Of a stretch of 64,000 bases of DNA, positions 35,592 through 46,304 are shown piece by piece. The DNA comes from Zobellia roscoffensis. Its GTDB lineage: Bacteria; Bacteroidota; Bacteroidia; Flavobacteriales; Flavobacteriaceae. Positions within the stretch are counted from its first letter, which is position 1. Each line of letters starts with the position of its first letter. The notes under the pieces were generated by a model. That model had not been told where the DNA came from. It ran no database searches and saw only the letters and a list, made by a program, of their open reading frames with translations. Where the stretch lies: the NCBI RefSeq assembly GCF_015330165.1, contig NZ_JADDXT010000002.1, positions 2,693,646-2,757,645 on the forward strand. The letters are read 5' to 3'. Made by a program: the position numbers and the translations under genes.

Positions 35592-35612
35592 TATCAGCAA
35601 CCATAAAAATTT

Positions 35613-35660
35613 GGTTTAGGTCTTTCTTCGCTTCTGGCGGAGCTAGACCTAAGCCTTTTT
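35613..35660 (+). terminator. Hairpin with T-run between rplL and rpoB (candidate attenuator)
   Basis: GGTTTAGGTCT (35613-35623) pairs with AGACCTAAGCC (35645-35655), 11 bp with one G-T, followed by TTTTT. The 21-base loop can itself form a short stem. It is terminator-like, yet rpoBC is the same operon in most bacteria, so it may be a partial terminator setting ribosomal protein against polymerase levels, or an RNA-processing site. Confidence 0.6.
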
Positions 35661-35735
35661 ATACAAGTAAGACCCACGTATATGATGAAGTATACGACCC
35701 CAATTTAGTATTCACGTTCAAAATACTGTCCATAG

Positions 35736-38700
35736 ATGTTCACACAACAGACTGAGAGAATAAATTTTGCATCCGCTAAGAACACACCGGAGTATCCGGA
35801 TTTCTTGGACATTCAGATAAAATCGTTTCAAGACTTTTTTCAGCTAGAAACAAAATCTGATGAAAGAGGCAATGAAGGTTTATACAATACCTTCATGGAA
35901 AACTTCCCTATTACGGACACCAGAAACCAGTTCGTACTTGAATTTTTAGATTACTTCATAGACCCGCCAAGATATTCTATCCAAGAATGTATAGAGCGTG
36001 GTCTTACTTATAGTGTTCCGTTAAAGGCACGATTAAAATTATACTGTACCGATCCTGAGCACGAAGATTTTGAAACTATCGTGCAAGATGTGTATTTGGG
36101 TACTATACCTTACATGACGCCAAGTGGTACATTTGTTATCAACGGGGCAGAAAGGGTTGTAGTGTCTCAGTTACACCGTTCTCCAGGTGTTTTCTTCGGT
36201 CAGTCATTTCATGCTAACGGCACCAAATTATATTCTGCCAGAGTAATACCGTTTAAAGGTTCGTGGATAGAATTTGCAACAGATATTAACGGTGTAATGT
36301 ATGCATACATTGATCGTAAAAAGAAGTTGCCTGTAACTACTCTTTTTAGAGCTATTGGTTTTGAAAGAGATAAAGATATTCTTGAAATTTTTGACCTTTC
36401 TGAAGAGGTTAAAGTTTCAAACGCAGGTCTTAAAAAAGTATTAGGACGTAAATTGGCCGCTAGGGTTTTGAACACTTGGCATGAAGATTTTGTTGATGAA
36501 GATACTGGCGAGGTTGTTTCTATTGAAAGAAATGAAATAGTAATTGATCGTGATACTGTTTTAGAAAAAGATCATATTGCTGAAATATTGGATACTGATG
36601 TAAAGACAATTCTTCTTCATAAGGAGAGTAATGCACAATCAGATTATTCTATAATTCATAATACATTACAGAAGGATCCAACAAACTCTGAAAAAGAAGC
36701 TGTTGAGCATATCTATCGTCAATTACGTAACGCTGAGCCGCCCGATGAGGAGACTGCACGTGGTATTATTGATAAATTATTCTTTTCTGATCAACGTTAC
36801 AACTTAGGTGAAGTTGGTCGTTATAGAATGAATAAAAAATTACAGTTGGATATTGGAATGGACAAGCAAGTCTTGACTAAAGAAGATATCATAACTATTA
36901 TTAAATATTTGATCGAACTTATCAACTCTAAAGCAGAGATTGATGATATTGATCACCTTTCTAACCGTCGTGTTCGTACTGTTGGTGAACAATTGTCATC
37001 TCAGTTTGGTGTAGGTCTTGCTCGTATGGCAAGAACTATTCGTGAACGTATGAACGTTCGTGATAACGAAGTGTTTACTCCGATAGATTTGATTAACGCC
37101 AAGACTTTGTCTTCTGTGATTAATTCTTTCTTTGGTACGAATCAGTTGTCTCAGTTTATGGATCAAACCAATCCATTAGCAGAAATTACGCACAAACGTA
37201 GGTTATCTGCATTAGGACCAGGTGGTCTTTCAAGAGAGCGTGCTGGTTTTGAGGTTCGTGATGTACACTATACACACTACGGTAGACTTTGTCCGATTGA
37301 AACTCCTGAGGGTCCAAACATTGGTTTGATATCTTCATTGGCGGTATTTTCTAAAGTAAACCCAATGGGCTTCTTGGAAACTCCATATCGTAAGGTTGAC
37401 AATGCCAAGGTGAATACGGAAGAATTCGTTTACCTAAGTGCAGAGGAAGAAGAAGGAATGAAAATTGCTCAGGCAAACATTCCATTGAAAGAAGATGGAC
37501 AGATAGATACTGAGAAGGTTATTGCACGTGAAGAAGGTGATTTCCCAGTTGTAGATCCAAGTGAAATCAACTATACGGATGTTGCGCCAAACCAGATAGC
37601 GTCTATTTCAGCATCACTTATTCCTTTCTTGGAACATGATGATGCCAACCGTGCTTTGATGGGGTCTAACATGATGCGCCAAGCTGTGCCATTGTTAAGA
37701 CCACAATCTCCTATTGTGGGTACCGGTCTTGAGCGTCAAGTTGCTTCAGATTCAAGAGTACTTATAAATGCAGAAGGTGATGGTACTGTTGAGTACGTAG
37801 ATGCAAAGATGATTACGGTTAAGTATGATCGTACTGATGCTGAGCGTTTGGTTAGTTTTGAAGAAGATTCAAAATCATATAACTTGGTTAAGTTTAGAAA
37901 AACAAACCAAGGTACAAGCATTAACTTAAAACCAATTGTAAGAAGAGGTGATAAAGTTAAGAAAGGTCAGGTTCTTTGTGAAGGATATGCTACAGAAAAA
38001 GGGGAATTGGCATTAGGTCGTAACCTTACCGTGGCATTTATGCCATGGAAAGGGTATAACTTTGAGGATGCAATCGTTATTTCTGAAAAAGTAGTTCGTG
38101 AAGATATCTTTACGTCAATTCATGTAGATGAATACTCTTTAGAGGTTAGAGATACTAAATTAGGTGCTGAGGAATTAACTCATGATATTCCTAACGTTTC
38201 GGAAGAGGCTACTAAAGACTTGGATGAAAACGGTATGATTCGTATCGGTGCTGAAGTGAAGCCTGGTGATATCTTGATTGGTAAGATTACGCCAAAAGGT
38301 GAGTCTGATCCAACTCCTGAAGAAAAATTACTTAGAGCTATTTTTGGTGATAAAGCAGGTGATGTAAAAGATGCGTCTTTAAAAGCGTCTCCATCATTAC
38401 GTGGTGTTGTTATCGATAAAAAATTATTTTCTCGTTCGGTAAAAGATAAGCGTAAGCGTTCTGAAGATAAAGAAGAGCTTAACAAGTTAGAGTTAGAATA
38501 TGAAGTGAAGTTTCAAGAGTTGAAAGACATCTTGATTGAGAAACTTTTTAGTCTAATAAACGGTAAGACGTCTCAAGGTGTATTGAACGATTTAGGTGAA
38601 GAAGTATTACCAAAAGGTAAGAAATACACGCTTAAAATGTTAAACTCTGTTGATGACTTTGCTCACTTGGTAGGTGGTAGCTGGACAATGGATAAGGATA

Positions 38701-39545
38701 CGAACGAATCTGTTGCAGATTTACTACACAACTATAAGATTAAGCTAAATGATCTTCAAGGAAACTTGAGAAGAGATAAGTTTACAATTTCTGTTGGTGA
38801 TGAATTGCCAGCTGGTATTATGAAATTGGCTAAAGTTTATGTGGCTAAAAAGCGTAAGCTTAAAGTAGGTGATAAAATGGCGGGTCGTCACGGTAACAAA
38901 GGTATTGTTTCTCGTATCGTTCGTCAGGAAGATATGCCTTTCTTGGCAGATGGAACTCCAGTTGATATTGTATTGAATCCATTGGGTGTACCTTCTCGTA
39001 TGAACATTGGTCAGATTTACGAAACCGTATTAGGTTGGGCCGGTCTTAAGTTAGGCAAGAAATATGCGACACCTATTTTTGATGGAGCTTCTTTGGAGCA
39101 AATTAACGAGTATACAGATGAAGCTGGTATTCCAAGATTTGGTCATACCTACCTTCATGATGGTGGAACAGGTAAGCGTTTTGATCAGCCGGCAACAGTT
39201 GGTGTAATCTATATGCTGAAACTTGGGCACATGGTAGATGATAAGATGCACGCACGTTCTATAGGACCGTACTCTCTTATTACACAGCAGCCATTAGGTG
39301 GTAAAGCACAGTTTGGTGGTCAGCGTTTTGGAGAGATGGAAGTTTGGGCTCTAGAGGCATATGGTGCTTCGGCAACTTTACGTGAAATATTAACCGTTAA
39401 GTCGGATGATGTTATTGGTAGAGCTAAGACCTATGAGTCAATAGTTAAGGGCGAGACCATGCCAGAACCCGGTTTACCGGAATCTTTCAACGTATTGATG
39501 CACGAACTTAAAGGTTTGGGCTTAGATATCCGTTTGGAAGAATAG
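35736..39545 (+). CDS. rpoB: RNA polymerase subunit beta
   Basis: 1269 residues. It shows the protrusion and lobe, rifampicin-pocket blocks ([45 protein letters not shown]), [11 protein letters not shown], and the C-terminal clamp anchor ([24 protein letters not shown]). The wild-type rifampicin residues read S-Q-F-M-D, H and S in that block. The length is typical of Bacteroidota, somewhat shorter than E. coli (1342). 144 bases lie between rplL and its ATG. Confidence 0.99.
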   Translation: MFTQQTERINFASAKNTPEYPDFLDIQIKSFQDFFQLETKSDERGNEGLYNTFMENFPITDTRNQFVLEFLDYFIDPPRYSIQECIERGLTYSVPLKARLKLYCTDPEHEDFETIVQDVYLGTIPYMTPSGTFVINGAERVVVSQLHRSPGVFFGQSFHANGTKLYSARVIPFKGSWIEFATDINGVMYAYIDRKKKLPVTTLFRAIGFERDKDILEIFDLSEEVKVSNAGLKKVLGRKLAARVLNTWHEDFVDEDTGEVVSIERNEIVIDRDTVLEKDHIAEILDTDVKTILLHKESNAQSDYSIIHNTLQKDPTNSEKEAVEHIYRQLRNAEPPDEETARGIIDKLFFSDQRYNLGEVGRYRMNKKLQLDIGMDKQVLTKEDIITIIKYLIELINSKAEIDDIDHLSNRRVRTVGEQLSSQFGVGLARMARTIRERMNVRDNEVFTPIDLINAKTLSSVINSFFGTNQLSQFMDQTNPLAEITHKRRLSALGPGGLSRERAGFEVRDVHYTHYGRLCPIETPEGPNIGLISSLAVFSKVNPMGFLETPYRKVDNAKVNTEEFVYLSAEEEEGMKIAQANIPLKEDGQIDTEKVIAREEGDFPVVDPSEINYTDVAPNQIASISASLIPFLEHDDANRALMGSNMMRQAVPLLRPQSPIVGTGLERQVASDSRVLINAEGDGTVEYVDAKMITVKYDRTDAERLVSFEEDSKSYNLVKFRKTNQGTSINLKPIVRRGDKVKKGQVLCEGYATEKGELALGRNLTVAFMPWKGYNFEDAIVISEKVVREDIFTSIHVDEYSLEVRDTKLGAEELTHDIPNVSEEATKDLDENGMIRIGAEVKPGDILIGKITPKGESDPTPEEKLLRAIFGDKAGDVKDASLKASPSLRGVVIDKKLFSRSVKDKRKRSEDKEELNKLELEYEVKFQELKDILIEKLFSLINGKTSQGVLNDLGEEVLPKGKKYTLKMLNSVDDFAHLVGGSWTMDKDTNESVADLLHNYKIKLNDLQGNLRRDKFTISVGDELPAGIMKLAKVYVAKKRKLKVGDKMAGRHGNKGIVSRIVRQEDMPFLADGTPVDIVLNPLGVPSRMNIGQIYETVLGWAGLKLGKKYATPIFDGASLEQINEYTDEAGIPRFGHTYLHDGGTGKRFDQPATVGVIYMLKLGHMVDDKMHARSIGPYSLITQQPLGGKAQFGGQRFGEMEVWALEAYGASATLREILTVKSDDVIGRAKTYESIVKGETMPEPGLPESFNVLMHELKGLGLDIRLEE

Positions 39546-39600
39546 AATCCGATTGTAGCGATTGAAGAACACACATTTTAATTAGTATCACCATTAGATT

Positions 39601-42600
39601 ATGGCTAGAATAAAAGATAATAATCCAGTAAAAAGGTTTGATAAAATTTCTATCGGATTGGCCTCTCCAGAAGCAATTTTGGCGGAGTCAAGAGGGGAAG
39701 TTCTTAAGCCTGAAACTATTAACTATAGAACGCACAAGCCAGAGCGTGACGGTCTTTTTTGCGAGCGTATATTCGGTCCTGTAAAGGATTATGAATGTGC
39801 TTGTGGTAAGTATAAAAGAATTCGCTACCGTGGTATTGTTTGTGATCGTTGTGGTGTAGAGGTTACTGAAAAGAAAGTACGTAGAGATAGGGTAGGGCAC
39901 ATTAACTTGGTAGTTCCTGTAGCTCACATCTGGTACTTCCGTTCGTTGCCTAACAAAATAGGATACCTTTTAGGTTTGCCTTCCAAGAAATTGGATATGA
40001 TTATTTACTACGAACGTTACGTAGTAATTCAACCAGGTATAGCTAAAGGTCCTGAGGGTGAAGAAATCAACAAAATGGATTTCTTGACCGAAGAGGAGTA
40101 CTTAACTATTTTGGAATCTATTCCAATTGAAAATCAATATTTAGAAGATTCAGACCCTAATAAGTTTATAGCTAAAATGGGTGCTGAATGTCTTATAGAC
40201 CTTTTAGCTCGTATAGACTTAAAAGAGCTTTCATACCAATTGCGTCACAAAGCAAATACAGAGACTTCTAAGCAAAGAAAAACAGAAGCGTTAAAAAGAC
40301 TTCAAGTTGTTGAGGCGCTTCGTGAATCTCAAGAAAATAGAGAAAACAGACCTGAATGGATGATCATGAAGGTAATTCCGGTAATTCCGCCAGAATTACG
40401 TCCATTGGTACCGCTAGATGGTGGTCGTTTCGCTACTTCAGATTTAAATGATCTGTATAGAAGGGTGATTATCCGTAACAACCGTTTAAAAAGGTTGGTA
40501 GAGATAAAAGCTCCTGAGGTAATTCTTAGAAATGAGAAACGTATGCTTCAAGAAGCGGTAGATTCTCTTTTCGATAACACTAGAAAGGCTTCAGCTGTTA
40601 AAACTGAATCTAACAGACCTTTAAAATCACTTTCAGATTCATTAAAAGGTAAGCAAGGTCGTTTCCGTCAAAACTTACTTGGTAAGCGTGTTGATTATTC
40701 TGCACGTTCGGTAATTGTTGTTGGACCGGAATTGAACTTATACGAATGTGGTCTTCCAAAAGATATGGCTGCTGAATTATACAAGCCTTTCGTTATCAGA
40801 AAACTGATAGAAAGAGGTATTGTTAAGACAGTAAAGTCCGCTAAGAAGATTATAGACAAAAAAGAGCCTGTAGTTTGGGATATTTTAGAGAATGTATTGA
40901 AAGGTCACCCAGTTCTATTGAACCGTGCCCCAACGTTACACCGTTTAGGTATTCAAGCATTCCAACCGAAATTGATTGAAGGTAAAGCAATTCGTCTTCA
41001 CCCGTTGGCGTGTACCGCCTTTAACGCGGATTTTGATGGAGATCAGATGGCTGTTCACTTACCATTAGGTCCTGAGGCTATTTTGGAAGCGCAATTATTG
41101 ATGTTGGCTTCACAAAATATATTAAACCCTGCGAATGGTTCGCCTATTACGGTACCATCACAGGATATGGTTCTGGGTCTGTATTATATGACCAAAGAAC
41201 GTAAGTCGACACCTGAAGTGCCTGTTAAAGGTGAAGGATTGACTTTTTACTCTGCCGAAGAGGTTGAGATAGCGTTCAATGAAGGACAGGTTGATTTGAA
41301 TGCGGGTATTAAAGTACGCGCAAAAGACTTTAACGAAGAAGGTGATTTGGTAAACCAAATTATTCCTACTACCGTGGGTCGTGTATTGTTCAATAATAAC
41401 GTACCTGTAGAAGCTGGTTATATTAACCAAGTTCTAAATAAGAAAGCTTTAAGAAATATCATTGGTGATATTTTAGCGGTTACTAGTATTCCGGCTACAG
41501 CTGATTTCCTAGATAGAATTAAGACTATGGGATATGATTTTGCCTTCAAAGGTGGATTATCCTTTAGCTTAGGTGATATTATTATCCCGCCAGAGAAGCA
41601 TGAAATGATTGCTGATGCTAATGGTCAGGTAGATGGTATTATGAGCAACTATAACATGGGGCTTATTACCAATAATGAACGTTACAATCAGGTTATTGAT
41701 GTTTGGACTTCTACGAATGCTGAATTGACAGAATTGGCAATGAAACGTATTCGTGAGGATCAGCAAGGATTCAACTCGGTATATATGATGCTTGATTCTG
41801 GTGCAAGGGGTTCTAAAGAACAGATTCGCCAGTTAACAGGTATGCGTGGTTTGATGGCTAAGCCTAAAAAATCTACTGCCGGTGGTGGTGAGATTATTGA
41901 AAACCCGATTTTATCGAACTTTAAAGAAGGTCTTTCTATCCTTGAGTATTTTATTTCTACTCACGGTGCTCGTAAAGGTCTTGCAGATACTGCCCTTAAA
42001 ACGGCAGATGCAGGGTACTTAACACGTCGTTTGGTAGATGTTTCTCAGGATGTTATCATTAACATTACAGATTGTGAGACCTTAAGAGGTGTAGAAGTTT
42101 CTGCATTGAAAAAGAATGAAGAAGTTGTTGAGTCTCTAGGGGCACGTATATTGGGTAGAGTTTCTTTACATGATGTATTTGATCCGTTGACTGAAGAGCA
42201 ATTACTTTCTGCAGGTCAGGAAATAATGGAGATTGATGCTAAACGAATTGAAGAATCTCCTGTAGAGAAGGTTGAAGTACGTTCAGCATTAACATGTGAA
42301 GCTCCTAAAGGAATTTGTGCTCAATGTTACGGTAGAAACCTTTCTACTAATAAAATGGTGCAAAGAGGTGAAGCTGTTGGTGTTGTTGCGGCACAATCAA
42401 TAGGTGAACCAGGTACTCAGCTTACATTGCGTACTTTCCACGTGGGTGGTATTGCAGGTAACATTTCTGAAGATAATAAGTTGATCGCTAAATTTAGCGG
42501 TGTAGCGGAAATTGAAGATTTAAGAACTGTTGTAGCTATAGATAAAGAAGGTAAACCGGCAACAATCGTAATTTCTAGAACGTCTGAAATTAAGGTTATA

Positions 42601-43899
42601 GATAAGAAAACTGGTATAACATTAAGTACTAATAACATACCTTATGGTTCTCAGTTATTCATTGAAAATGGAGCAACAATAGCTAAAGAAGATGTTATTT
42701 GTTCTTGGGATCCATATAACGGTGTAATTGTTTCTGAATTTCCAGGAAAAATTGCTTACGAAAATATAGAGCAAGGTGTTACTTATCAAGTTGAAATTGA
42801 TGAGCAGACCGGTTTCCAAGAGAAAGTGATTTCAGAATCTCGTAACAAAAAGTTGATACCAACTCTTTTGATTCAAGATAGTAAGGGTGAAACATTACGT
42901 TCATATAACCTTCCTGTTGGATCACACATCATGGTAGATGATGGTGAAAAGATTAAAGAGGGTAAAACACTTGTGAAAATTCCACGTAAATCTGCTAAGG
43001 CAGGAGATATTACAGGTGGTCTTCCAAGAGTAACTGAACTTTTTGAAGCTCGTAACCCTTCTAACCCAGCAGTTGTTTCTGAGATAGATGGTGTTGTTTC
43101 TTTTGGGAAAATCAAAAGAGGTAACCGTGAAATCATTATAGAATCTAAATTAGGTGAAATCAAGAAATACTTGGTGAAGCTTTCTAATCAGATTTTGGTT
43201 CAGGAAAATGATTATGTTCGTGCAGGTATGCCATTATCAGATGGTTCTATAACTCCTGAAGATATTCTTAAAATTAAAGGCCCATCTGCTGTTCAGCAAT
43301 ACTTAGTGAACGAAGTTCAAGAAGTATACCGTTTACAAGGTGTGAAGATTAATGATAAGCATTTTGAAGTAGTTGTAAGACAGATGATGCGTAAGGTTCG
43401 TATTCAGGATCCAGGAAATACTATCTTCTTAGAGAATCAATTGATTCATAAAGATGATTTCATTAGAGAAAATGATGAAATCTTCGGAAAGAAAGTTGTT
43501 GTAGAAGTAGGTGATTCTGAAAATCTTAAGGCAGGTCAGATTATTACTGCTCGTGAATTGAGAGATGAGAATTCTGTCCTAAAGCGTTCTGATAAGAATC
43601 TTGTGACGGCTGAAGATGCAGTTGCGGCTACGGCTACACCTATACTACAAGGTATTACACGTGCGTCTTTACAGACTAAATCGTTTATATCTGCGGCATC
43701 TTTCCAAGAGACTACTAAAGTATTGAACGAAGCTGCTGTAAGTGGTAAAGTAGATACATTAGAAGGCTTGAAGGAGAATGTTATTGTTGGACATAAAATA
43801 CCGGCAGGAACAGGTATGAGAGACTATGGTAACATCATTGTAGGCTCTAAAGAAGAGTATGATGAAATTATGGCGCGTAAAGAAGCCTTGAAATTTTAA
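39601..43899 (+). CDS. rpoC: RNA polymerase subunit beta'
   Basis: 1432 residues. The zinc ribbon [23 protein letters not shown] is near residue 66, the catalytic [12 protein letters not shown] near residue 477, and the second zinc site [15 protein letters not shown] near residue 900. The bridge-helix/trigger-loop region ([10 protein letters not shown]) and Bacteroidota-type insertions follow. It forms the catalytic clamp. It lies 55 bases downstream of rpoB and ends at a strong terminator. Confidence 0.99.
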   Translation: MARIKDNNPVKRFDKISIGLASPEAILAESRGEVLKPETINYRTHKPERDGLFCERIFGPVKDYECACGKYKRIRYRGIVCDRCGVEVTEKKVRRDRVGHINLVVPVAHIWYFRSLPNKIGYLLGLPSKKLDMIIYYERYVVIQPGIAKGPEGEEINKMDFLTEEEYLTILESIPIENQYLEDSDPNKFIAKMGAECLIDLLARIDLKELSYQLRHKANTETSKQRKTEALKRLQVVEALRESQENRENRPEWMIMKVIPVIPPELRPLVPLDGGRFATSDLNDLYRRVIIRNNRLKRLVEIKAPEVILRNEKRMLQEAVDSLFDNTRKASAVKTESNRPLKSLSDSLKGKQGRFRQNLLGKRVDYSARSVIVVGPELNLYECGLPKDMAAELYKPFVIRKLIERGIVKTVKSAKKIIDKKEPVVWDILENVLKGHPVLLNRAPTLHRLGIQAFQPKLIEGKAIRLHPLACTAFNADFDGDQMAVHLPLGPEAILEAQLLMLASQNILNPANGSPITVPSQDMVLGLYYMTKERKSTPEVPVKGEGLTFYSAEEVEIAFNEGQVDLNAGIKVRAKDFNEEGDLVNQIIPTTVGRVLFNNNVPVEAGYINQVLNKKALRNIIGDILAVTSIPATADFLDRIKTMGYDFAFKGGLSFSLGDIIIPPEKHEMIADANGQVDGIMSNYNMGLITNNERYNQVIDVWTSTNAELTELAMKRIREDQQGFNSVYMMLDSGARGSKEQIRQLTGMRGLMAKPKKSTAGGGEIIENPILSNFKEGLSILEYFISTHGARKGLADTALKTADAGYLTRRLVDVSQDVIINITDCETLRGVEVSALKKNEEVVESLGARILGRVSLHDVFDPLTEEQLLSAGQEIMEIDAKRIEESPVEKVEVRSALTCEAPKGICAQCYGRNLSTNKMVQRGEAVGVVAAQSIGEPGTQLTLRTFHVGGIAGNISEDNKLIAKFSGVAEIEDLRTVVAIDKEGKPATIVISRTSEIKVIDKKTGITLSTNNIPYGSQLFIENGATIAKEDVICSWDPYNGVIVSEFPGKIAYENIEQGVTYQVEIDEQTGFQEKVISESRNKKLIPTLLIQDSKGETLRSYNLPVGSHIMVDDGEKIKEGKTLVKIPRKSAKAGDITGGLPRVTELFEARNPSNPAVVSEIDGVVSFGKIKRGNREIIIESKLGEIKKYLVKLSNQILVQENDYVRAGMPLSDGSITPEDILKIKGPSAVQQYLVNEVQEVYRLQGVKINDKHFEVVVRQMMRKVRIQDPGNTIFLENQLIHKDDFIRENDEIFGKKVVVEVGDSENLKAGQIITARELRDENSVLKRSDKNLVTAEDAVAATATPILQGITRASLQTKSFISAASFQETTKVLNEAAVSGKVDTLEGLKENVIVGHKIPAGTGMRDYGNIIVGSKEEYDEIMARKEALKF

Positions 43900-43912
43900 A
43901 CTCAAATAATTC

Positions 43913-43950
43913 AAACCCTCAATAATTTTTATTGAGGGTTTATTTTTTTC
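43913..43950 (+). terminator. Terminator of rpoBC
   Basis: AAACCCTCAAT pairs with ATTGAGGGTTT (11 bp, 7-base loop), followed by ATTTTTTTC. Confidence 0.92.
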
Positions 43951-43955
43951 TATAT

Positions 43956-44267
43956 ATGAGCGAAAAAGAACAAAAGCAGAACCAGATTAACATAGAGTTG
44001 GATGAAAAGACAGCGGAAGGTATTTATTCTAATTTAGCTATTATCAACCATTCTGTTTCAGAATTTGTAGTTGATTTTATTAGCATGATGCCAGGAGCGC
44101 CAAAGGCTAAGGTGAAGAGTAGAATAGTTCTTACGCCGCAGCATGCCAAAAAGTTTTTAAAGGCTTTGAACGATAATGTAAAGCGTTTTGAAGCTGCACA
44201 TGGTACCATAAAGGACTATGAGCAACCACCAATACCTATGAATTTTGGCCCTACTGGAGAGGCTTAA
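43956..44267 (+). CDS. DUF3467-family protein
   Basis: 103 residues from the ATG at 43956 (MSEKEQKQNQINIELDEKTAEGIYSN). A TTG upstream (43932) falls inside the rpoC terminator and is rejected. The core NLAIINHSVSEFVVDFISMMPGAPKAKVKSRIVLTPQHAKKFLKALNDNVKRFEAAHG is the DUF3467 pattern. The family is small, cytoplasmic and of unknown function. It starts right after the rpoC terminator, five bases after its T-run, so it probably depends on read-through or on its own promoter. Confidence 0.85.
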   Translation: MSEKEQKQNQINIELDEKTAEGIYSNLAIINHSVSEFVVDFISMMPGAPKAKVKSRIVLTPQHAKKFLKALNDNVKRFEAAHGTIKDYEQPPIPMNFGPTGEA

Positions 44268-44270
44268 AAT

Positions 44271-44306
44271 AAAAAATGCCTTTTGCTTTTGCAAAAGGCA
44301 TTTTTT
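44271..44306. terminator. Bidirectional terminator between DUF3467 and prfC
   Basis: AAAAAATGCCTTTTGC, TTTT, GCAAAAGGCATTTTTT is a perfect 16-bp stem serving both convergent genes. Confidence 0.92.
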
Positions 44307-44327
44307 ATTTAACCTACTTTCTGGTTT

Positions 44328-45917
44328 TCAATTAAACTCAGAAACAAAATGAAGTTTTACACTTGGGTATTTTTGCTGGGTCATTTGTAATGAGAATTGC
44401 GAATCGGCAAGAAAGACTAATTGATTTCGCTTATCCTTTGCTAAAAACTTCTGCTTCACCCTTTTAAATTCTTTAAACTCATCGTTTTTAGGATCAGACG
44501 GTTCTACCCAACAGGCTTTAAATACAGGAAAGTTTTCATAAGTGCATTTGGCTCCGTACTCATGCTCTAGACGGTATTGAATAACTTCAAATTGAAGTGC
44601 TCCAACAGTTCCAATTACCTTTCTTCCATTCATCTCAAGGGTAAATAACTGGGCTACGCCTTCATCCATTAACTGGTCAATTCCTTTGTAAAGTTGCTTG
44701 GACTTCATGGGGTCAGCATTGTTAATGTATCTAAAATGCTCAGGAGAAAAGCTAGGTATGCCTTTGTAATGTAGTTCCTCACCTTCCGTAAGCGTATCTC
44801 CGATTTTAAAATTACCGGTATCATGAAGCCCTACAATATCTCCTGGGTATGATATGTCTACAATCTCTTTCTTCTCGGCAAAAAAAGCATTCGGACTAGA
44901 AAACTTTAACTTTTTGCCATTCCTAACATGTAGATAGGGTTTGTTTCGTTCAAACGTTCCGGAAACAATTTTTATGAATGCCAATCGATCACGATGCTTG
45001 GGGTCCATATTGGCATGAATTTTAAATACAAAACCGGACATTTCTTTTTCACCGGCATCTACAAGTCTTTCTTCAGCTTTTTTAGGACGTGGAGACGGGG
45101 CAATTTCAATAAAACAATCTAATAACTCACGAACGCCAAAATTGTTCAGGGCAGAACCAAAAAATACAGGTTGTTGTGTACCTGCTAAGTAGCTTTTCTT
45201 ATCAAAGTCCGGATATACACCTCTTACCAATTCTAGATTGTCACGCAGTTCTTCAGCAGCACTGTTGCCAATAATTTGCTCTAACTCCGGACTCTCAATA
45301 GAATCAAAAGCAATCGTTTCTTCAATATTTTTTTTACTATCTCCACTAAAAAGGTTGATATTTTTCTCGTATATATTATAGATTCCTTTAAAATCGTATC
45401 CCATACCAATTGGAAAACTCAAAGGAGTAACGGCAAGGCCCAGTTTTTGCTCCAAATCATCAAGAAGGTCAAAAGCATCGCGTCCTTCCCTATCCAGCTT
45501 GTTTATAAAAACAATCATAGGTATGCTACGCATGCGGCATACTTCTACCAGTTTTACGGTTTGCTCTTCCACACCTTTGGCAACGTCAACCACTACAATA
45601 ACGCTGTCTACTGCGGTGAGTGTTCTAAACGTATCTTCAGCAAAATCTTTGTGACCAGGAGTATCAAGAATATTTATTTTTTTATCCTTATATATAAACG
45701 CAAGTACCGAGGTAGCCACAGAAATACCTCTTTGGCGCTCTATTTCCATAAAGTCACTGGTCGCCGTTTTTTTTATTTTATTGTTTTTTACGGCTCCAGC
45801 TTCCTGAATAGCTCCGCCAAATAACAGAAGTTTCTCTGTTAATGTGGTCTTACCTGCATCTGGGTGTGATATTATTCCGAAGGTTCTACGCCGTTGAATC
45901 TCATCTTTAAAACTCAT
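44328..45917 (-). CDS. prfC: Peptide chain release factor 3
   Basis: 529 residues. The GTPase motifs SHPDAGKTTLTEKLL (G1), ERQRGISVATSV (G2), LDTPGHKDFAEDT (G3) and INKLDREGRD (G4) are followed by the EF-G-like domain II and the RF3-specific C-terminal domain (QRGISVATSV and MNGRKVIGTVGALQFEVIQYRL). RF3 removes RF1/RF2 after peptide release. It is on the minus strand, divergent from the adhesin gene at 46305. Confidence 0.97.
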   Translation of the reverse strand: MSFKDEIQRRRTFGIISHPDAGKTTLTEKLLLFGGAIQEAGAVKNNKIKKTATSDFMEIERQRGISVATSVLAFIYKDKKINILDTPGHKDFAEDTFRTLTAVDSVIVVVDVAKGVEEQTVKLVEVCRMRSIPMIVFINKLDREGRDAFDLLDDLEQKLGLAVTPLSFPIGMGYDFKGIYNIYEKNINLFSGDSKKNIEETIAFDSIESPELEQIIGNSAAEELRDNLELVRGVYPDFDKKSYLAGTQQPVFFGSALNNFGVRELLDCFIEIAPSPRPKKAEERLVDAGEKEMSGFVFKIHANMDPKHRDRLAFIKIVSGTFERNKPYLHVRNGKKLKFSSPNAFFAEKKEIVDISYPGDIVGLHDTGNFKIGDTLTEGEELHYKGIPSFSPEHFRYINNADPMKSKQLYKGIDQLMDEGVAQLFTLEMNGRKVIGTVGALQFEVIQYRLEHEYGAKCTYENFPVFKACWVEPSDPKNDEFKEFKRVKQKFLAKDKRNQLVFLADSQFSLQMTQQKYPSVKLHFVSEFN

Positions 45918-45969
45918 GAAGAAAATTTGTGCAAAAATACGTTAAATTATAGTTACTGCCTGATTTAAG

Positions 45970-46075
45970 TTTAGTAAAAACTGAGCTAATAACCTACTGG
46001 GTTTAGGGAAAAGGTTAGGGTTTTATATAAACCGATGAACTGCAGAAAATATCGATTTTATTAGTTTTTACTAAA
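45970..46075. repeat. 13-bp inverted repeat flanking 80 bases, upstream of the adhesin gene
   Basis: TTTAGTAAAAACT (45970-45982) and AGTTTTTACTAAA (46063-46075) are perfect inverted copies enclosing 80 bases. The 387-base gap between prfC and the adhesin gene also holds a short GGTTT-TATAT-AAACC hairpin and the predicted adhesin promoter at 46188-46218. I see no gene in it. The repeat is in AT-rich DNA, so chance is possible. Confidence 0.55.
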
Positions 46076-46187
46076 TTCTATGTCTAATTCTAGCAGTTTT
46101 AAAAAGACGTAAAAGGCATTGTTTTCAGCCCTTTACCGAATAAATATGTCTTTGGAGGATAATTCATAATTTATACTTTCAAAACAA

Positions 46188-46218
46188 TTTGGTTAACGAA
46201 ATATTAAATATATCTTGC
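46188..46218 (+). promoter_or_regulatory. Candidate promoter of the adhesin gene (TTTG-N19-TATCTTGC)
   Basis: TTTG at 46188-46191, exactly 19 bases, then TATCTTGC at 46211-46218 (near match to TAnnTTTG). It is preceded by AAAACAATTT, loosely like the ACAACAA element before the three later surface genes. Confidence 0.5.
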
Positions 46219-46304
46219 ACCTAGAATTGAAGTATCCCAACTTCTTACGATATACATTTTTACCTACACGCCATGGTGATTAGTTTAATGAAAGCTAAAC
46301 ATTT

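Noticed and set aside
43932..43955. Upstream TTG start for the DUF3467 gene
   Set aside because: It lies inside the rpoC terminator stem, and the ATG at 43956 gives the family's normal N-terminus.
45995..46026. GGTTTAGGG/GGTTAGGG-like stretch looking like a telomeric repeat
   Set aside because: Only two imperfect units in an intergenic region; nothing suggests a chromosome end.
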